Source: an uncultured Oscillospiraceae bacterium
GTDB taxonomy: Bacteria; Bacillota; Clostridia; Oscillospirales; Oscillospiraceae
Length of the DNA: 64,000 nucleotides
Direction: 5' to 3'
Assembly (NCBI GenBank): GCA_947631395.1
Contig: CANRLF010000006.1
Location: 28,378-92,377, forward strand
Numbering within the stretch: position 1 is the stretch's first letter; each line of letters opens with the position of its first letter. Below are positions 8,510 through 17,700 of this stretch, piece by piece. The position numbers were made by a program, and so were the translations under genes. A model generated the notes under the pieces. The model saw nothing but the letters and a program-made list of their open reading frames with translations, was not told where the DNA came from and made no database searches.

Positions 8510-10279
8510 TTACTCCACTATCACGAACGCGTTGGCCGTGGCCTTATCGTCCGCGCCGGAGGTGGCGACTATCTCGTATGTCCCCGGGACCTCAGGGGCC
8601 TGATATAGGCCGTTGCGGTCTATGTCGCCGCCGTTTTCCTCCCGGATGGACCACTTGACGCTCCGGTCCTCACTGCCTATAACGTCGGCGTGGAACTGGA
8701 GCTTACCCCGGACCGCCAGCCGTGAAAACTGCGGCGTGATCGCCATACTCACGTCCCTGCGGATCGGCGTCCTGTCGGTGTCGCGCTCGGGTCTCTGGGC
8801 AAAATAGTGGACCTTTATGGCGTTGCCCTCCACCGTATCGTGCAGCCACAGACCTATGCGCATGGTGCCCCGCTCGGGATAGACTATGGCCGACGCCTCC
8901 ACCCAGGGCGCGTTTATTTTGCTCCCCTTGCCGCGGAACACCTCGCTGTTGCCGCTGAGAAGCGCCATGCCGTCGCCGTCCTCAAATTCCACGCTGAGGC
9001 GAATGTCCACCGCTCCGGCCCCCAGCCCGTGCTCCGTCTCCTCGGAATAGACCCGGGAATTTACCCGGAGGCCCCCGGGCAGCGGGATCGTCACGGTCCC
9101 GTGGGACACGGCGTAGTCATAATGCTCCGGTGTGGGGATGCCGAAGTTGAAGTGAAGTCCCCCGGTGGACGGCTGATACGTGGTCTTTACGTCGGGCCTC
9201 TGCCAATATTCCAGGCTCCTCACGTCGGCGGCGACCTCAAGGGGCCTCTGGCAGTCGGGCCGGGGCTCCCGCTCCCGCTCCACCTTCTGGCCGAAAGGCA
9301 GGTCCGTGACGCCGCCGATAAATACGCCGCCGTTGGAGCTGATGAGCTCCACCTTGGCAAGGTATATGGGCAGGCTCCCGCCGGCGGTGTGGCGCTCCAG
9401 GCTGTCCATCCTCCTGCGCCGGGCAAGAAGCTCCTCGCCATTCCGGCACAGGTGAGCCGTAGCCGGGACGCTCAGGTAGTTTTTATATTTGTGACTTCCA
9501 AGCTCCACATTCAGCTCAAAGCCTGACGGGAAGTACTGGTACTCCACGCCGCCAAGGTCCCTGGCCCGGAACGGGAACCTCTGGATGTAGACGCACCTTT
9601 TTTCCTCCCGGCTCTCCCTGAAGGATATGCTAAGTCTGCCCGGATCCCCGGCGATAAATGCGTTTTCTCCGTCGACGGTGAATTTGACGCTTGGCGTCTC
9701 GCTGTTTTTTACCACCAGTATGCTTATCTCAAATTCCTCGCCGGCCACCAGCTCCTCCGGGGCGGTCATCACCAGCGTAAGCTCGTCGCTCTGATATAGG
9801 ACAGTGACGTTCTCATGGCCTCCGGCCTCCAGGATCTCCCGATAGTCCGGCGTGTCGCCGCTGAGGTAAAGCCTGTATCCCTCCCGGATGACGCCGTACT
9901 GCTCCTTACCCTCCTGGGAGCCGATGGCGTTCACGAGCTCCGCCATCTCCTCGGCGTACTCGGCGCACAGATAGGCGTCCTTTCGCCCGCCAAGGCGCGT
10001 CATATCCCCCAGCTCCCGGAGCTTCCTGAAGATGACCCTGGGGATAAGTATCTCCCGCCCCTGATAGTCGATGGCAAGGCCGCTTTCTATCATCAGGGTG
10101 GAGTCGTCGTTGACGCTCACGCCAAGCCCGCATATCACTCCCGCGCCGGTTATCACCCGGTTGAGCATCGTCCTCTTGCCGTTGTGGTAGCTCTGCTCCA
10201 TTTCGAAATCCCGGACGGTAAGAAGCTTGCCGTAAAAATATCTGTTTCGGTCGAAGGTGGGGACAGGGGCGTTATTCAT
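8510..10279 (-). CDS. CIS baseplate-associated protein with C-terminal Ig-like domain
   Basis: 589 residues from the ATG at 10279, which has GGAGGTAACAGCC upstream. The N-terminus carries RNRYFYGKLLTVRDFEMEQ, then KRTMLNRVITGAGVICGLGV. I know this motif from proteins encoded next to baseplate genes in many CIS clusters, where the function is unsettled. The middle is beta-rich with no recognised motif. The last 85 residues (ITPQFSRLAVRGKLQF, then VKWSIREENGGDIDRNGLY, then GTYEIVATS) form a bacterial Ig-like Big domain, common in surface and fibre proteins. No signal peptide is present, as expected for an intracellularly assembled particle. Its start overlaps the gpI-like gene by 8 nt. It may link the baseplate to fibres or to a docking surface. 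Confidence 0.6.
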   Translation of the reverse strand: MNNAPVPTFDRNRYFYGKLLTVRDFEMEQSYHNGKRTMLNRVITGAGVICGLGVSVNDDSTLMIESGLAIDYQGREILIPRVIFRKLRELGDMTRLGGRKDAYLCAEYAEEMAELVNAIGSQEGKEQYGVIREGYRLYLSGDTPDYREILEAGGHENVTVLYQSDELTLVMTAPEELVAGEEFEISILVVKNSETPSVKFTVDGENAFIAGDPGRLSISFRESREEKRCVYIQRFPFRARDLGGVEYQYFPSGFELNVELGSHKYKNYLSVPATAHLCRNGEELLARRRRMDSLERHTAGGSLPIYLAKVELISSNGGVFIGGVTDLPFGQKVEREREPRPDCQRPLEVAADVRSLEYWQRPDVKTTYQPSTGGLHFNFGIPTPEHYDYAVSHGTVTIPLPGGLRVNSRVYSEETEHGLGAGAVDIRLSVEFEDGDGMALLSGNSEVFRGKGSKINAPWVEASAIVYPERGTMRIGLWLHDTVEGNAIKVHYFAQRPERDTDRTPIRRDVSMAITPQFSRLAVRGKLQFHADVIGSEDRSVKWSIREENGGDIDRNGLYQAPEVPGTYEIVATSGADDKATANAFVIVE

Positions 10280-11351
10280 GGCTGTTACCTCCAATCTTGG
10301 TGTCGTAATGGATAGTTACCTTTTCATTCAGGGCGGCGCTGGCGTATCCTCCCACCCGGGAGTTTATGCCGAGGTAGGTGTGGCTTCCCAGCTGTACGCA
10401 CTGCCTGAGCTCTACCGTCCGCATTGTCATGCCCGCGGGGATAAGCTCCTCCATGTCGGCCCGGAATTTGACCCGCTCCCTCTGATCCCGGAACGTGTCC
10501 TCCGGCAACAGCACAAAGAAGCAGTATGGGTCGTCGCCGTATAGGAGCCTGTATGCCTCCGGGTCGTGGCATCCGGGCCGGTCGGGGGCCACGTCGAAGT
10601 ATTCGATCAGCACCGGCCGGCGGCCGGTTAGGCGCTCGACGCTCCGGGCCACGCCCTTTGGAGTGTACATGTACTCAAAGTCAGTGAGGGCCGTTCTGAT
10701 ACGCTCCCTGATCGCAAGGTCGCTCCCGCTACCCTCAACGTTCATCCAGGATGCCAGTAGCCGCAGTCTGTCGCCGGTGGCGGCCTCGTAATCGAAAAGC
10801 TCCGGCAGGCTGTCTATGGCCCGGTCCATATCGGCGTACATGCTGTCGAATATGGACAGGAACCTGTATGTAAAATCCCGGTCCCTGTATATGGCGGGCA
10901 GATAGTCCGTCATATGGTCGCCGTCCATCAGAATCCTTATCTTGTTTATCCCGGGGCGGGCGAAGTTCGCTGAGGTGAGCTCAAAGGTAAGCCACAGATA
11001 CCGCCCCGCGCGCTTTAAGTAGAAATCCCCGCTCGCGGCTACCGGCGGGCCGAAAACGTTGCGTATCGCCCGGCCGCTTTCCGGCCCCGCAAGGGCCTCG
11101 CTCAGGCCCGGAAACCGGCCATCCTCCGCCGTGTCCGCGGCGCAGGCGTAGACCCTCATACCCGTATCCCGCGGAAGGTCGGCCTCCACTATGACCCGGC
11201 CCCACTTATAGCCCGTCTCGCCGGAGTCCACCGGGCCGAGACACCGGTACTCCACACGTATCTCCTGGTCATCCCGCTCCGGATCGCCGTCAGCGCCGTT
11301 CAGCCAAGGGATGGGCTCGCAGAACACCATCTGTTTTTGGATCTTTGTCAC
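10272..11351 (-). CDS. Phage tail protein I-like baseplate protein
   Basis: 359 residues from a GTG at 11351; GAGG lies 9 nt upstream, better placed than for the alternative GTG at 11366. The N-terminal 160 residues are beta-rich. The rest has MTDYLPAIYRDRDFTYRFLS, then a helix containing IDSLPELFDYEAATGDRLRLLASWM, then GVARSVERLTGRRPVLIEYF. This is the P2 gpI/tail_P2_I pattern, a baseplate wedge or periphery protein that links wedges to fibres. In CIS clusters this family follows the large J-like proteins, as it does here. It overlaps the gene before it by a GTGA if the longer start is used. Confidence 0.75.
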   Translation of the reverse strand: MTKIQKQMVFCEPIPWLNGADGDPERDDQEIRVEYRCLGPVDSGETGYKWGRVIVEADLPRDTGMRVYACAADTAEDGRFPGLSEALAGPESGRAIRNVFGPPVAASGDFYLKRAGRYLWLTFELTSANFARPGINKIRILMDGDHMTDYLPAIYRDRDFTYRFLSIFDSMYADMDRAIDSLPELFDYEAATGDRLRLLASWMNVEGSGSDLAIRERIRTALTDFEYMYTPKGVARSVERLTGRRPVLIEYFDVAPDRPGCHDPEAYRLLYGDDPYCFFVLLPEDTFRDQRERVKFRADMEELIPAGMTMRTVELRQCVQLGSHTYLGINSRVGGYASAALNEKVTIHYDTKIGGNSHE

Positions 11352-11362
11352 TGCTCGCCACC

Positions 11363-13501
11363 TCACTCCCTATAAGTCCCGGGACCCTGAGGCAGGAGCT
11401 TCAGCTCGCGAAGGCAGGGAATCCCCGTCCGGGGAAGTCTGAGGTCCCCGTCCGCAGTCCGGGAGCACCCGGGGGCGGTGGCCTCAAGCCACACCGAGCG
11501 GACCCGGAGCACATCCGCCGACGACCGGACCGCGTCGGACACCTCCGAAAGGCGCACCGTCCCGCCGATCTCCACCTCCCCCAGGAGCTTGCGCAGAAGC
11601 TCAGCCAGACGCTCCCGCGCGCCCTCCGCCGCCTCCCCCAGGGACACGGTCACATCCACGTCTATATACTCCGGCGCCGCCACCAGGACCCTGACGCCGA
11701 TGGGCCGGACGCCGTCCAGCTCACGTCTTACCGCGTCCAGGAAACGATCATCCGGCACGAGCTTGTCCCTGTCGCCCGACGGCGCGACCACGACTGTCAC
11801 CGCGGGACAGCGGCTTATCGCCGTGGGCTCCTCCGGGTCATAGCCCGGCATCGCCTTCACTCGCCCTATCCTGAGCCCGGGCGTCAGCCCCGCTATCCGC
11901 TCATAATCCCCGGCGGTGACGCACTTTCTTGTGGTGTCAAGCTTATGGAGTAGCCGTGCCCGGACCTGTTCCACGGTCTCATCCGCCGCGCCGTCCCGGG
12001 CGTCGGTGTGCTCCACCGCCCGCGGCGCGTCCTCCGGGCCGCCGTCAAGCCAAAGCGCCGCGTCCCGGGGGATAGCTCCCACGGCGCAGTAGGTCACCGT
12101 CAGGTCAGAGACCATCACAGCCCCCTCGCCTCCGGCAAGAAGCGCCCCGTGCTCCCCGTCGCCGAAGGTCACGGTACTGCGGGCCGGGTCGTAGGTAAAT
12201 ACCCGGTCCTCCGGGCCGCTGTTATACAGATCGTCCACCCGCCGCCAGAGCTCCGGCGATGCGGTACCGTCCCTGTGTCTTGTGTTGCACAGGAGTGTAA
12301 AGCCCTCCCGGATTGCCGTCCGGCCATCAAGTCCCAGCAGGAAGGTCTCCCCCGGAAGGCCGCGGGCATCGAAGGTGAGCTCCGGCCATCTGTCGGCGTC
12401 CAGGCTCACGACCATCACGTTCCCCCTCCGGCCCTCCTCCCCGGCGGGGTCCGCCTCCGCGGTACGAAGGCACAGCTCCAGGCCGTCCTCGCGGCGGGCT
12501 ACGTCCAGTATCTCCGTCCGCTCCCACATGTTGCGTCTCAATATGTAGGCCCTCTGGGTGCCTCTGAGCGCCTGGGCGTCCCTGAGCCTAACCACGGTCT
12601 TTTCATTGGGCGTCGCCCGGTAGAGGTGGGTCCTGGCCCAGGTCTCCTGCTGTACCGCCACGTAGGTGTCCTCGAATATGGCGTCTACGCGGATCTCGTC
12701 CTCGCACCCGGCGTAGTTCAGCTCCAGCGTCAGCCAGTGAAGGCCCTCCCGTCCGGCGGGCCAGCTCCCGGTGTGGCGCAGTGTGATATAGCCGCTGACG
12801 CAAAGGGCGTGGGTGTCGTCCCGAATGAGCTCGGTGCTATCCGCCCCCTCGCAGGTCCATTTTACGGCCCTGGTGTCGGGACTGTCGGCGGCAAAGGGGT
12901 TCCTGTCCGCTCCCGCGGAGGACGCCACGCTGATCCACAGTCTGAGTGTGTCCCCTCCCGTCCGGGAGAAGCCTATCCTCAACCCGCTCCTGTCCCGCGC
13001 GCCCCGGAAGGGGGCAAAGGTCATGCGCCTGTCCCGGACGAGGGGCATCACGTCGACGCTTCTCTCCGCCCCCATGACCCCAGCTTTGTCGCCGGTCCCC
13101 GCCCTACCGGCGGCGCCCGTCATTACGACCCTTTCAATCCGGGGCCTGTCCTCAGGCAGGGGCTCCACAAGCTCAAAGGGTACGCCCTCGTCGGTGCGCA
13201 GTCTCGTCAGGGCTGGCAGGGCCTTTATCTCCGGGCCCAGATGGACCTGACATGTGGCGGGCCTCGCGCCCCGGGGCACGGCACCGGCCAGCTTCAGGAG
13301 CTTCAGTCTCAGCTCATCCGTCAGCTTGTTCAGATGGTACTGCTGGAGCTCCTTGTACCAGGCCATGAGCTCCAGAATCGTAATACCGGGGTCGGAGGCG
13401 TTGTGGTTCGTCCACTCAGGGCATATCCACGGAAGCCTCCCCCGGGCGTTATCTACTATCTGCTCGTATGCCTGGTCGTCAAGCTCCCGCGCGTTAAGCA
13501 T
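11363..13501 (-). CDS. Large baseplate wedge protein (Afp12/J-like)
   Basis: 712 residues starting MLNARELDDQAYEQIVDNA. Landmarks of the putative baseplate assembly protein family are DPGITILELMAWYKELQQYHLNKL near the N-terminus and, near the C-terminus, TFGDGEHGALL, TYCAVGAIPRD, then VEQVRARLLHKLDTTRKCVTAGDYE and RVKAMPGYDPEE. The C-terminal part is the gpJ/gp6-like region that forms the wedge ring of contractile baseplates. GGAGGTGAGCAG precedes the ATG. It sits directly after the other large wedge gene and before the gpI-like gene, an order typical of CIS clusters. The pair probably corresponds to Afp11 and Afp12; which is which is less certain. Confidence 0.8.
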   Translation of the reverse strand: MLNARELDDQAYEQIVDNARGRLPWICPEWTNHNASDPGITILELMAWYKELQQYHLNKLTDELRLKLLKLAGAVPRGARPATCQVHLGPEIKALPALTRLRTDEGVPFELVEPLPEDRPRIERVVMTGAAGRAGTGDKAGVMGAERSVDVMPLVRDRRMTFAPFRGARDRSGLRIGFSRTGGDTLRLWISVASSAGADRNPFAADSPDTRAVKWTCEGADSTELIRDDTHALCVSGYITLRHTGSWPAGREGLHWLTLELNYAGCEDEIRVDAIFEDTYVAVQQETWARTHLYRATPNEKTVVRLRDAQALRGTQRAYILRRNMWERTEILDVARREDGLELCLRTAEADPAGEEGRRGNVMVVSLDADRWPELTFDARGLPGETFLLGLDGRTAIREGFTLLCNTRHRDGTASPELWRRVDDLYNSGPEDRVFTYDPARSTVTFGDGEHGALLAGGEGAVMVSDLTVTYCAVGAIPRDAALWLDGGPEDAPRAVEHTDARDGAADETVEQVRARLLHKLDTTRKCVTAGDYERIAGLTPGLRIGRVKAMPGYDPEEPTAISRCPAVTVVVAPSGDRDKLVPDDRFLDAVRRELDGVRPIGVRVLVAAPEYIDVDVTVSLGEAAEGARERLAELLRKLLGEVEIGGTVRLSEVSDAVRSSADVLRVRSVWLEATAPGCSRTADGDLRLPRTGIPCLRELKLLPQGPGTYRE

Positions 13502-13537
13502 CTGCTCACCTCCGGCCCCGCCGCGCCACGGCGCAGG

Positions 13538-16459
13538 TCACATTATCTGTATGATATGCTCGCCGCTCTTTACGGTGGCATACGGTATCACGTTGTCGTC
13601 CTCCAGCGTCATAACCTTCTCCGCGCCGTCCACGTGGCAGGAGCCCTCCAAGATGATGTTCCTCACCTGGTTCACGTTCTCAACGTCCCTGACGGTCTGC
13701 CATATCTCGTCCACGCGGAGCTGATCGCCGATGTCACGCCGCCTCCAGCGGTCGTTTATGAGCCTTGTGAGCTCCTGGGCTATCTCCTGCTGTGTGGCCG
13801 CGCCCAGGTCCGGGTCTCTCATCTCCACCTGGACCCTGGAGGACACCGTGAGCACCGTGGAGCTCACCACATGAAGCCGCCCTCCGGCGATCATAACGCA
13901 GTCGCACCGGCGGGCCAGGTGCTCATATACCCGGGAGCACAGGTCGTCAAGGGCCCCCTCCCGGTCCGGGTCACTGCCCTCCACTACCACGGTCACGTGC
14001 CCCGGCGCCGGAGCGCCCTGGTCGTCCCGCCCGGAAAAGCACCTGACGTGCCGGGCCTCGGGAAAGGCCAGAGTCACTATCTCTTCAAAATCCCTTACAC
14101 CGGCGGCCCTGTCCCGGTTTTTCAGCCGCCTGTTGCCTATAATCTCGGCCTTCTCAAGCGGAAATCTGTCCGTCCCGCCGCTCATGGGGGTGATGTTCAC
14201 AAGCCCGCTTATTCTGGGCAGTGAGCCAACGGAATTGACTACCGCTCCGGCGGGTACGTTTCCCCTGGCCCCGCCGCCGCGGTTATATGTGACGGCAATG
14301 ACGTCAGCGCCCGCAGGCGGGACCCTGCCGTATACGCCGTCCCCGAAGGTTATCTGCCCGGAGTAGGGGTCCAGCTCAAAGCACCTGTCCGCGGGGCCGC
14401 AAAGGGCAAGGGAGCTTACGCGCTTCCAGCGCACCCAGCAGTGGACGAGCACCATGTCGTCCCACTCAAGGCGCGTGTCCTCCGGGTACCGGCTGTTCAG
14501 CAGTCGCGCCTCGGCCACGGGCAGCTCGGCGACCTCGTCCACCCAGACGCGAGCGTCCCGCACCGGCGTGCGGTGTAGGGTCACGGTCTTGCCCGGCTCC
14601 GGGCCGTCGGTGGAGAACACCTCGGTCACGGCCCGCTCATGCTGTATGGCCTCCACGATGTTGAGCTTAACATCCGTGACCACGGGAAGCCCCCCGCGGT
14701 CCGGGGTATAGGAGCTGCGCAGGAGCCTTATCCAGCGCCCCTCCGCCCCGAAAAGCCGTCTCTCCGGCAGGGGCTCCGGCAGATACAGCATCATCGCTCC
14801 GGAGTGGAGCAGGTTCCTTGTCATGTCCACCCAGCGCACCGGCTCGAATTTCTCTCCGGTCCAGGCCTCCACCCTCAGCTTATCCTCCAGCCGCGCCCTG
14901 CCGGCCACGTTGAAATACAGTGACAGCGGCATGGCGTGGGGTGAGCCGTCAAATCTGAAATACATGGCTGCCGGATGGTCCTCGAGGCCCGCGAGGGCCG
15001 TAAGGCCGAGGTCGGTCACGTCGGATATGCCCTCCAGCCTTGCGGTGTCGCCGTTATTTTCCGTCTCGCACCACTGGACCGGCACTCCCGCCGGATAGCT
15101 CCAGCCGCACCCGGCGCTCTTCAGAAAGGGCACTATCCGGCGCGGCGTCGGGGAAAGCTCGTTTTCCACATATATAACTCTGGCCCGTATGTAATAGCCC
15201 TCCCGGGCGTTGACCTCGACGGGTCTTAAGTCCTCCGGGACGGCGAAGGTCAGCCTATACCGCCCATCGCCCTGGCAGGAGAAGGGATTTTTGTCACCGG
15301 TGACGTCCAGACGCCGCCACCCGGAGCCGTTATAATATTCCCAGGCCACCTGGGCGACGTACACGTCATCCGATACGACCACCACGGCGTCCTTTTTATC
15401 GATGATCCTCTGGTTGAACTGATACTGCGGCGTCCCGGCGGCGGGTGCCTCGGTTATGACTGGCTCGATGTCCAGCTCCAGCTCGGCCACCGCGCCGATT
15501 TTTGAAAAGGCGCTGTCGGAACGCAGATAGCAAGTGCTGTACGCCGCGGGCCGCCGCCCCAGGCAGTAGCCGCCGGTCTCAAGGTCCAGCTCTATGTCGC
15601 CGTTGGCCACGGACTCCACCGCCAGAGGTCCCATCGGGCGGCTTTTCAGGCGTATGCCCTCCACCGTCAGCTCCTCCTCCGGCGACGCGCTCCGGTAAGT
15701 TACGGTCGGCCGCGGGCCGCCGGAGGCCATGAAGCTCTCACCCCCAAGATATGTAAGCTCAATTATCCCGCCCTGGGCCACGGCGGAGTCAAAGGGTATC
15801 TCCCGCTTGCCGTCGCCGACGGTCCACCGGCCCCTTGACGGGTCCGCCAGCCTCTCCGCGGCGGTCATGTCACCGTAGTCTGCTCCCCGCAGCTCCACCT
15901 CCACCACAAAGGGCCCGCGGAGATTGAGCACCGAGTCCTGGCCGAAGGAAAGCCGGTGGCACCGGAGATTTTCCCCGCCTGTGTCGGCAAAGAACATGTT
16001 CCTGCGGCTCATGTCCAGCCGCTGGATGACCCCGGCCCCGGGGTCGGCGAAATATATGTCACCGATCCCGGCGGAGGTGGCCTCGATCCTCCTGGCGGTC
16101 TCATAGATGATGTTCTCCCCGTCGGGGCCCTCGGCAAACACCTGGGTCCCCTGAGGCACCGGCACCGGCTCCGTCACCGTCTCGTGGGCGGTGAAGCTCA
16201 TAAGGCCCGTGGCGCTGGCCGGGTCCGGCATCCTGAAGCCCGTCATGTCGAGGAACCGGGCATAGAGCTTTTTTGGCACTGAGTTTAACCTGTCCACCGT
16301 CTCGTAGAACATATCCCCGAAAAGCTCCGCCAGGGCGTTGCCAGGGTCGTCCCGGTCGCCCTCATACCGCCATTCCGGGGTGTACTCGGCGGCGTGAGCC
16401 GCCACCTCCGCCATTATGTCCCGGCGTCTGCGGGGATCCAGGGCAGGGGCGTCTCTCAT
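13538..16459 (-). CDS. Large baseplate wedge protein (Afp11-like)
   Basis: 973 residues, the longest protein of the operon. It opens with RDAPALDPRRRRDIMAEV, then DPGNALAELFGDMFYETVDRLN, a shared feature of CIS baseplate assembly proteins. The C-terminal part has ITFGDGVYGRVPPAGADVIA, then TYNRGGGARGNVPAGAV, GGTDRFPLEKAE and VRDFEEIVTLAFPEARHV, matching the J-like domain. The long middle part is beta-rich and probably forms the peripheral wing. The ATG overlaps the gp25-like stop as ATGA, so translation is coupled. The length is close to that of Pvc11-type proteins. The role in the wedge is by family. Confidence 0.8.
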   Translation of the reverse strand: MRDAPALDPRRRRDIMAEVAAHAAEYTPEWRYEGDRDDPGNALAELFGDMFYETVDRLNSVPKKLYARFLDMTGFRMPDPASATGLMSFTAHETVTEPVPVPQGTQVFAEGPDGENIIYETARRIEATSAGIGDIYFADPGAGVIQRLDMSRRNMFFADTGGENLRCHRLSFGQDSVLNLRGPFVVEVELRGADYGDMTAAERLADPSRGRWTVGDGKREIPFDSAVAQGGIIELTYLGGESFMASGGPRPTVTYRSASPEEELTVEGIRLKSRPMGPLAVESVANGDIELDLETGGYCLGRRPAAYSTCYLRSDSAFSKIGAVAELELDIEPVITEAPAAGTPQYQFNQRIIDKKDAVVVVSDDVYVAQVAWEYYNGSGWRRLDVTGDKNPFSCQGDGRYRLTFAVPEDLRPVEVNAREGYYIRARVIYVENELSPTPRRIVPFLKSAGCGWSYPAGVPVQWCETENNGDTARLEGISDVTDLGLTALAGLEDHPAAMYFRFDGSPHAMPLSLYFNVAGRARLEDKLRVEAWTGEKFEPVRWVDMTRNLLHSGAMMLYLPEPLPERRLFGAEGRWIRLLRSSYTPDRGGLPVVTDVKLNIVEAIQHERAVTEVFSTDGPEPGKTVTLHRTPVRDARVWVDEVAELPVAEARLLNSRYPEDTRLEWDDMVLVHCWVRWKRVSSLALCGPADRCFELDPYSGQITFGDGVYGRVPPAGADVIAVTYNRGGGARGNVPAGAVVNSVGSLPRISGLVNITPMSGGTDRFPLEKAEIIGNRRLKNRDRAAGVRDFEEIVTLAFPEARHVRCFSGRDDQGAPAPGHVTVVVEGSDPDREGALDDLCSRVYEHLARRCDCVMIAGGRLHVVSSTVLTVSSRVQVEMRDPDLGAATQQEIAQELTRLINDRWRRRDIGDQLRVDEIWQTVRDVENVNQVRNIILEGSCHVDGAEKVMTLEDDNVIPYATVKSGEHIIQIM

Positions 16460-16875
16460 TCCTCTCCGCCCCCCTCCGAGCCCTCGGTCACGTAGAAGGG
16501 ATATACCCGGTTATACCGGTTGTTGGTGCTCCTGACGGTGTAGCTTACATTTATTACAAGGGCCCCCTCCTGCCGGTCGGCCCTGTCGACGGTGACCTCC
16601 ACGTCCCTGACGCGGGGCTCCTGTACCGTCAGCGCCTCCGAAAGCTCCCTTGCGATGGCGCTCTGCACATCGACAGCGGAGGCGGCGAAAGCGTGATCCA
16701 TGGTGTCGGTGCCAAAGTCCGGTCTCATCACCCGCTCGCCCCTGCCGGTACGCAGGATTATACCGACGGATTCCTCTATGTTCTCCTCGTGGTCTGACAT
16801 GGCAAGCTTGCCTGTCTTGGGGTCCACCTGGAGGGGGAACTTTAGTCCCCGTCCCAGGAATTTCCTTGTGTCCAT
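16456..16875 (-). CDS. gp25-like baseplate wedge protein (Afp9/GPW)
   Basis: 139 residues. The core DHEENIEESVGIILRTGRGERVMRPDFGTD is the hallmark of the GPW/gp25 family, in which the conserved E and R residues hold the sheath to the wedge and start its assembly. The rest, LSEALTVQEPRVRDVEVTVD, continues the family fold. The length is normal. The gene has GGAAGGGAGG upstream and overlaps the large wedge gene by 4 nt. Confidence 0.9.
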   Translation of the reverse strand: MDTRKFLGRGLKFPLQVDPKTGKLAMSDHEENIEESVGIILRTGRGERVMRPDFGTDTMDHAFAASAVDVQSAIARELSEALTVQEPRVRDVEVTVDRADRQEGALVINVSYTVRSTNNRYNRVYPFYVTEGSEGGGEE

Positions 16876-16914
16876 ATATCCCGCCTCCCTTCCGGTGCCT
16901 GCGGGTGAGGCCCG

Positions 16915-17700
16915 TCAGTTTATGTTCACGATTACGCCCTTCAGTGTCGCCGGGCCCGAGGCCTCCAGGTCCAGTGTGGCGTTGGCCTTTACCTGGGCCT
17001 GGGCCGCCTGTATTGCCACCTTGGCGTTGGCCTTCTCCTCTATATTCGCGGCCTCAAGGGAGATCTTCGATTTTGCCTTGCCTGTTATGCTCCCTGACGC
17101 CTCGAGGGTTATCGCCGTGTCGCCGGCGGAAAGGGTCAGCTTTTTCCCGGCCTTCAGGCGGATGTCACCGCCCTTTAGGTCCATGCTCAGGGCGTTGTCG
17201 CCGCCCTTGTCCCGCACGGACACGGACTCCTGCCCGTCGTCCATGGTGAAAACCGTGCCGGAGGGCATGGTGACGGTCACTCTCTCCTTGCCCTTCTCGT
17301 CGTAAAACAGAAGCTCAGTGCCGTTTGGCGTCCTTATGGAGAAATTAAGGACCTTTCCCTGATCTATGACGTAGGGCGGACGGACCTCGGTATTCCAGGT
17401 CGAGCCGATGACCATGGGCCGCTGTGGGTCCCCGCCCAGATAGGCCAGTACCACAAGATCATTTACGTTTGGGAAGAAAAACTGCCCGCATCCCTTGCCG
17501 CCCATAGGGGCCATGACATATATCCAGTCCGTCTCCTCCAGATTCTCGTTTTCTATCGGCAGGCACTTCACTCTGTTCAGCTTGTCGGGATCGGTGACGT
17601 TCGTGACCCGGGCCAGTGTAAGGCCGCGCCTCGACATCTGTCGCTCCAGCGTCTGCCCCGAGGCGTTGAGCGCCGCCTGAAATTCCTCCGCTATGCTCAC
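16915..17700 (-). CDS. gp5/VgrG-like spike protein (C-terminal part of Afp8 function)
   Basis: 261 residues. An OB-fold segment reads ARVTNVTDPDKLNRVKCLP, then TDWIYVMAPMGGKGCGQFFFPNVNDLVVLAYLGG, then RPMVIGSTWN. This is the gp5/baseplate V domain that forms the base of the spike. From about 150 onward the sequence is a beta-helix-like stretch of short repeats (LKAGKKLTLSAGDTAITLE) ending in ASGPATLKGVIVNIN, as in VgrG needles. There is no fused effector after the needle. The GTG start overlaps the hub stop by 4 nt. In Afp and PVC the hub and spike are one chain; here they are two genes. Confidence 0.85.
   Translation of the reverse strand: MSIAEEFQAALNASGQTLERQMSRRGLTLARVTNVTDPDKLNRVKCLPIENENLEETDWIYVMAPMGGKGCGQFFFPNVNDLVVLAYLGGDPQRPMVIGSTWNTEVRPPYVIDQGKVLNFSIRTPNGTELLFYDEKGKERVTVTMPSGTVFTMDDGQESVSVRDKGGDNALSMDLKGGDIRLKAGKKLTLSAGDTAITLEASGSITGKAKSKISLEAANIEEKANAKVAIQAAQAQVKANATLDLEASGPATLKGVIVNIN

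Noticed and set aside
9815..10315. 166-codon plus-strand frame over the start of the 589-residue CIS gene
   Set aside because: Antisense to a gene with a known CIS motif; composition is that of a shadow frame.
12008..14224. 738-codon open frame on the plus strand across the baseplate genes
   Set aside because: It is antisense to two clearly recognised wedge genes, is rich in Pro, Gly and Arg as expected for a shadow frame in GC-rich DNA, and has no ribosome site or family match.
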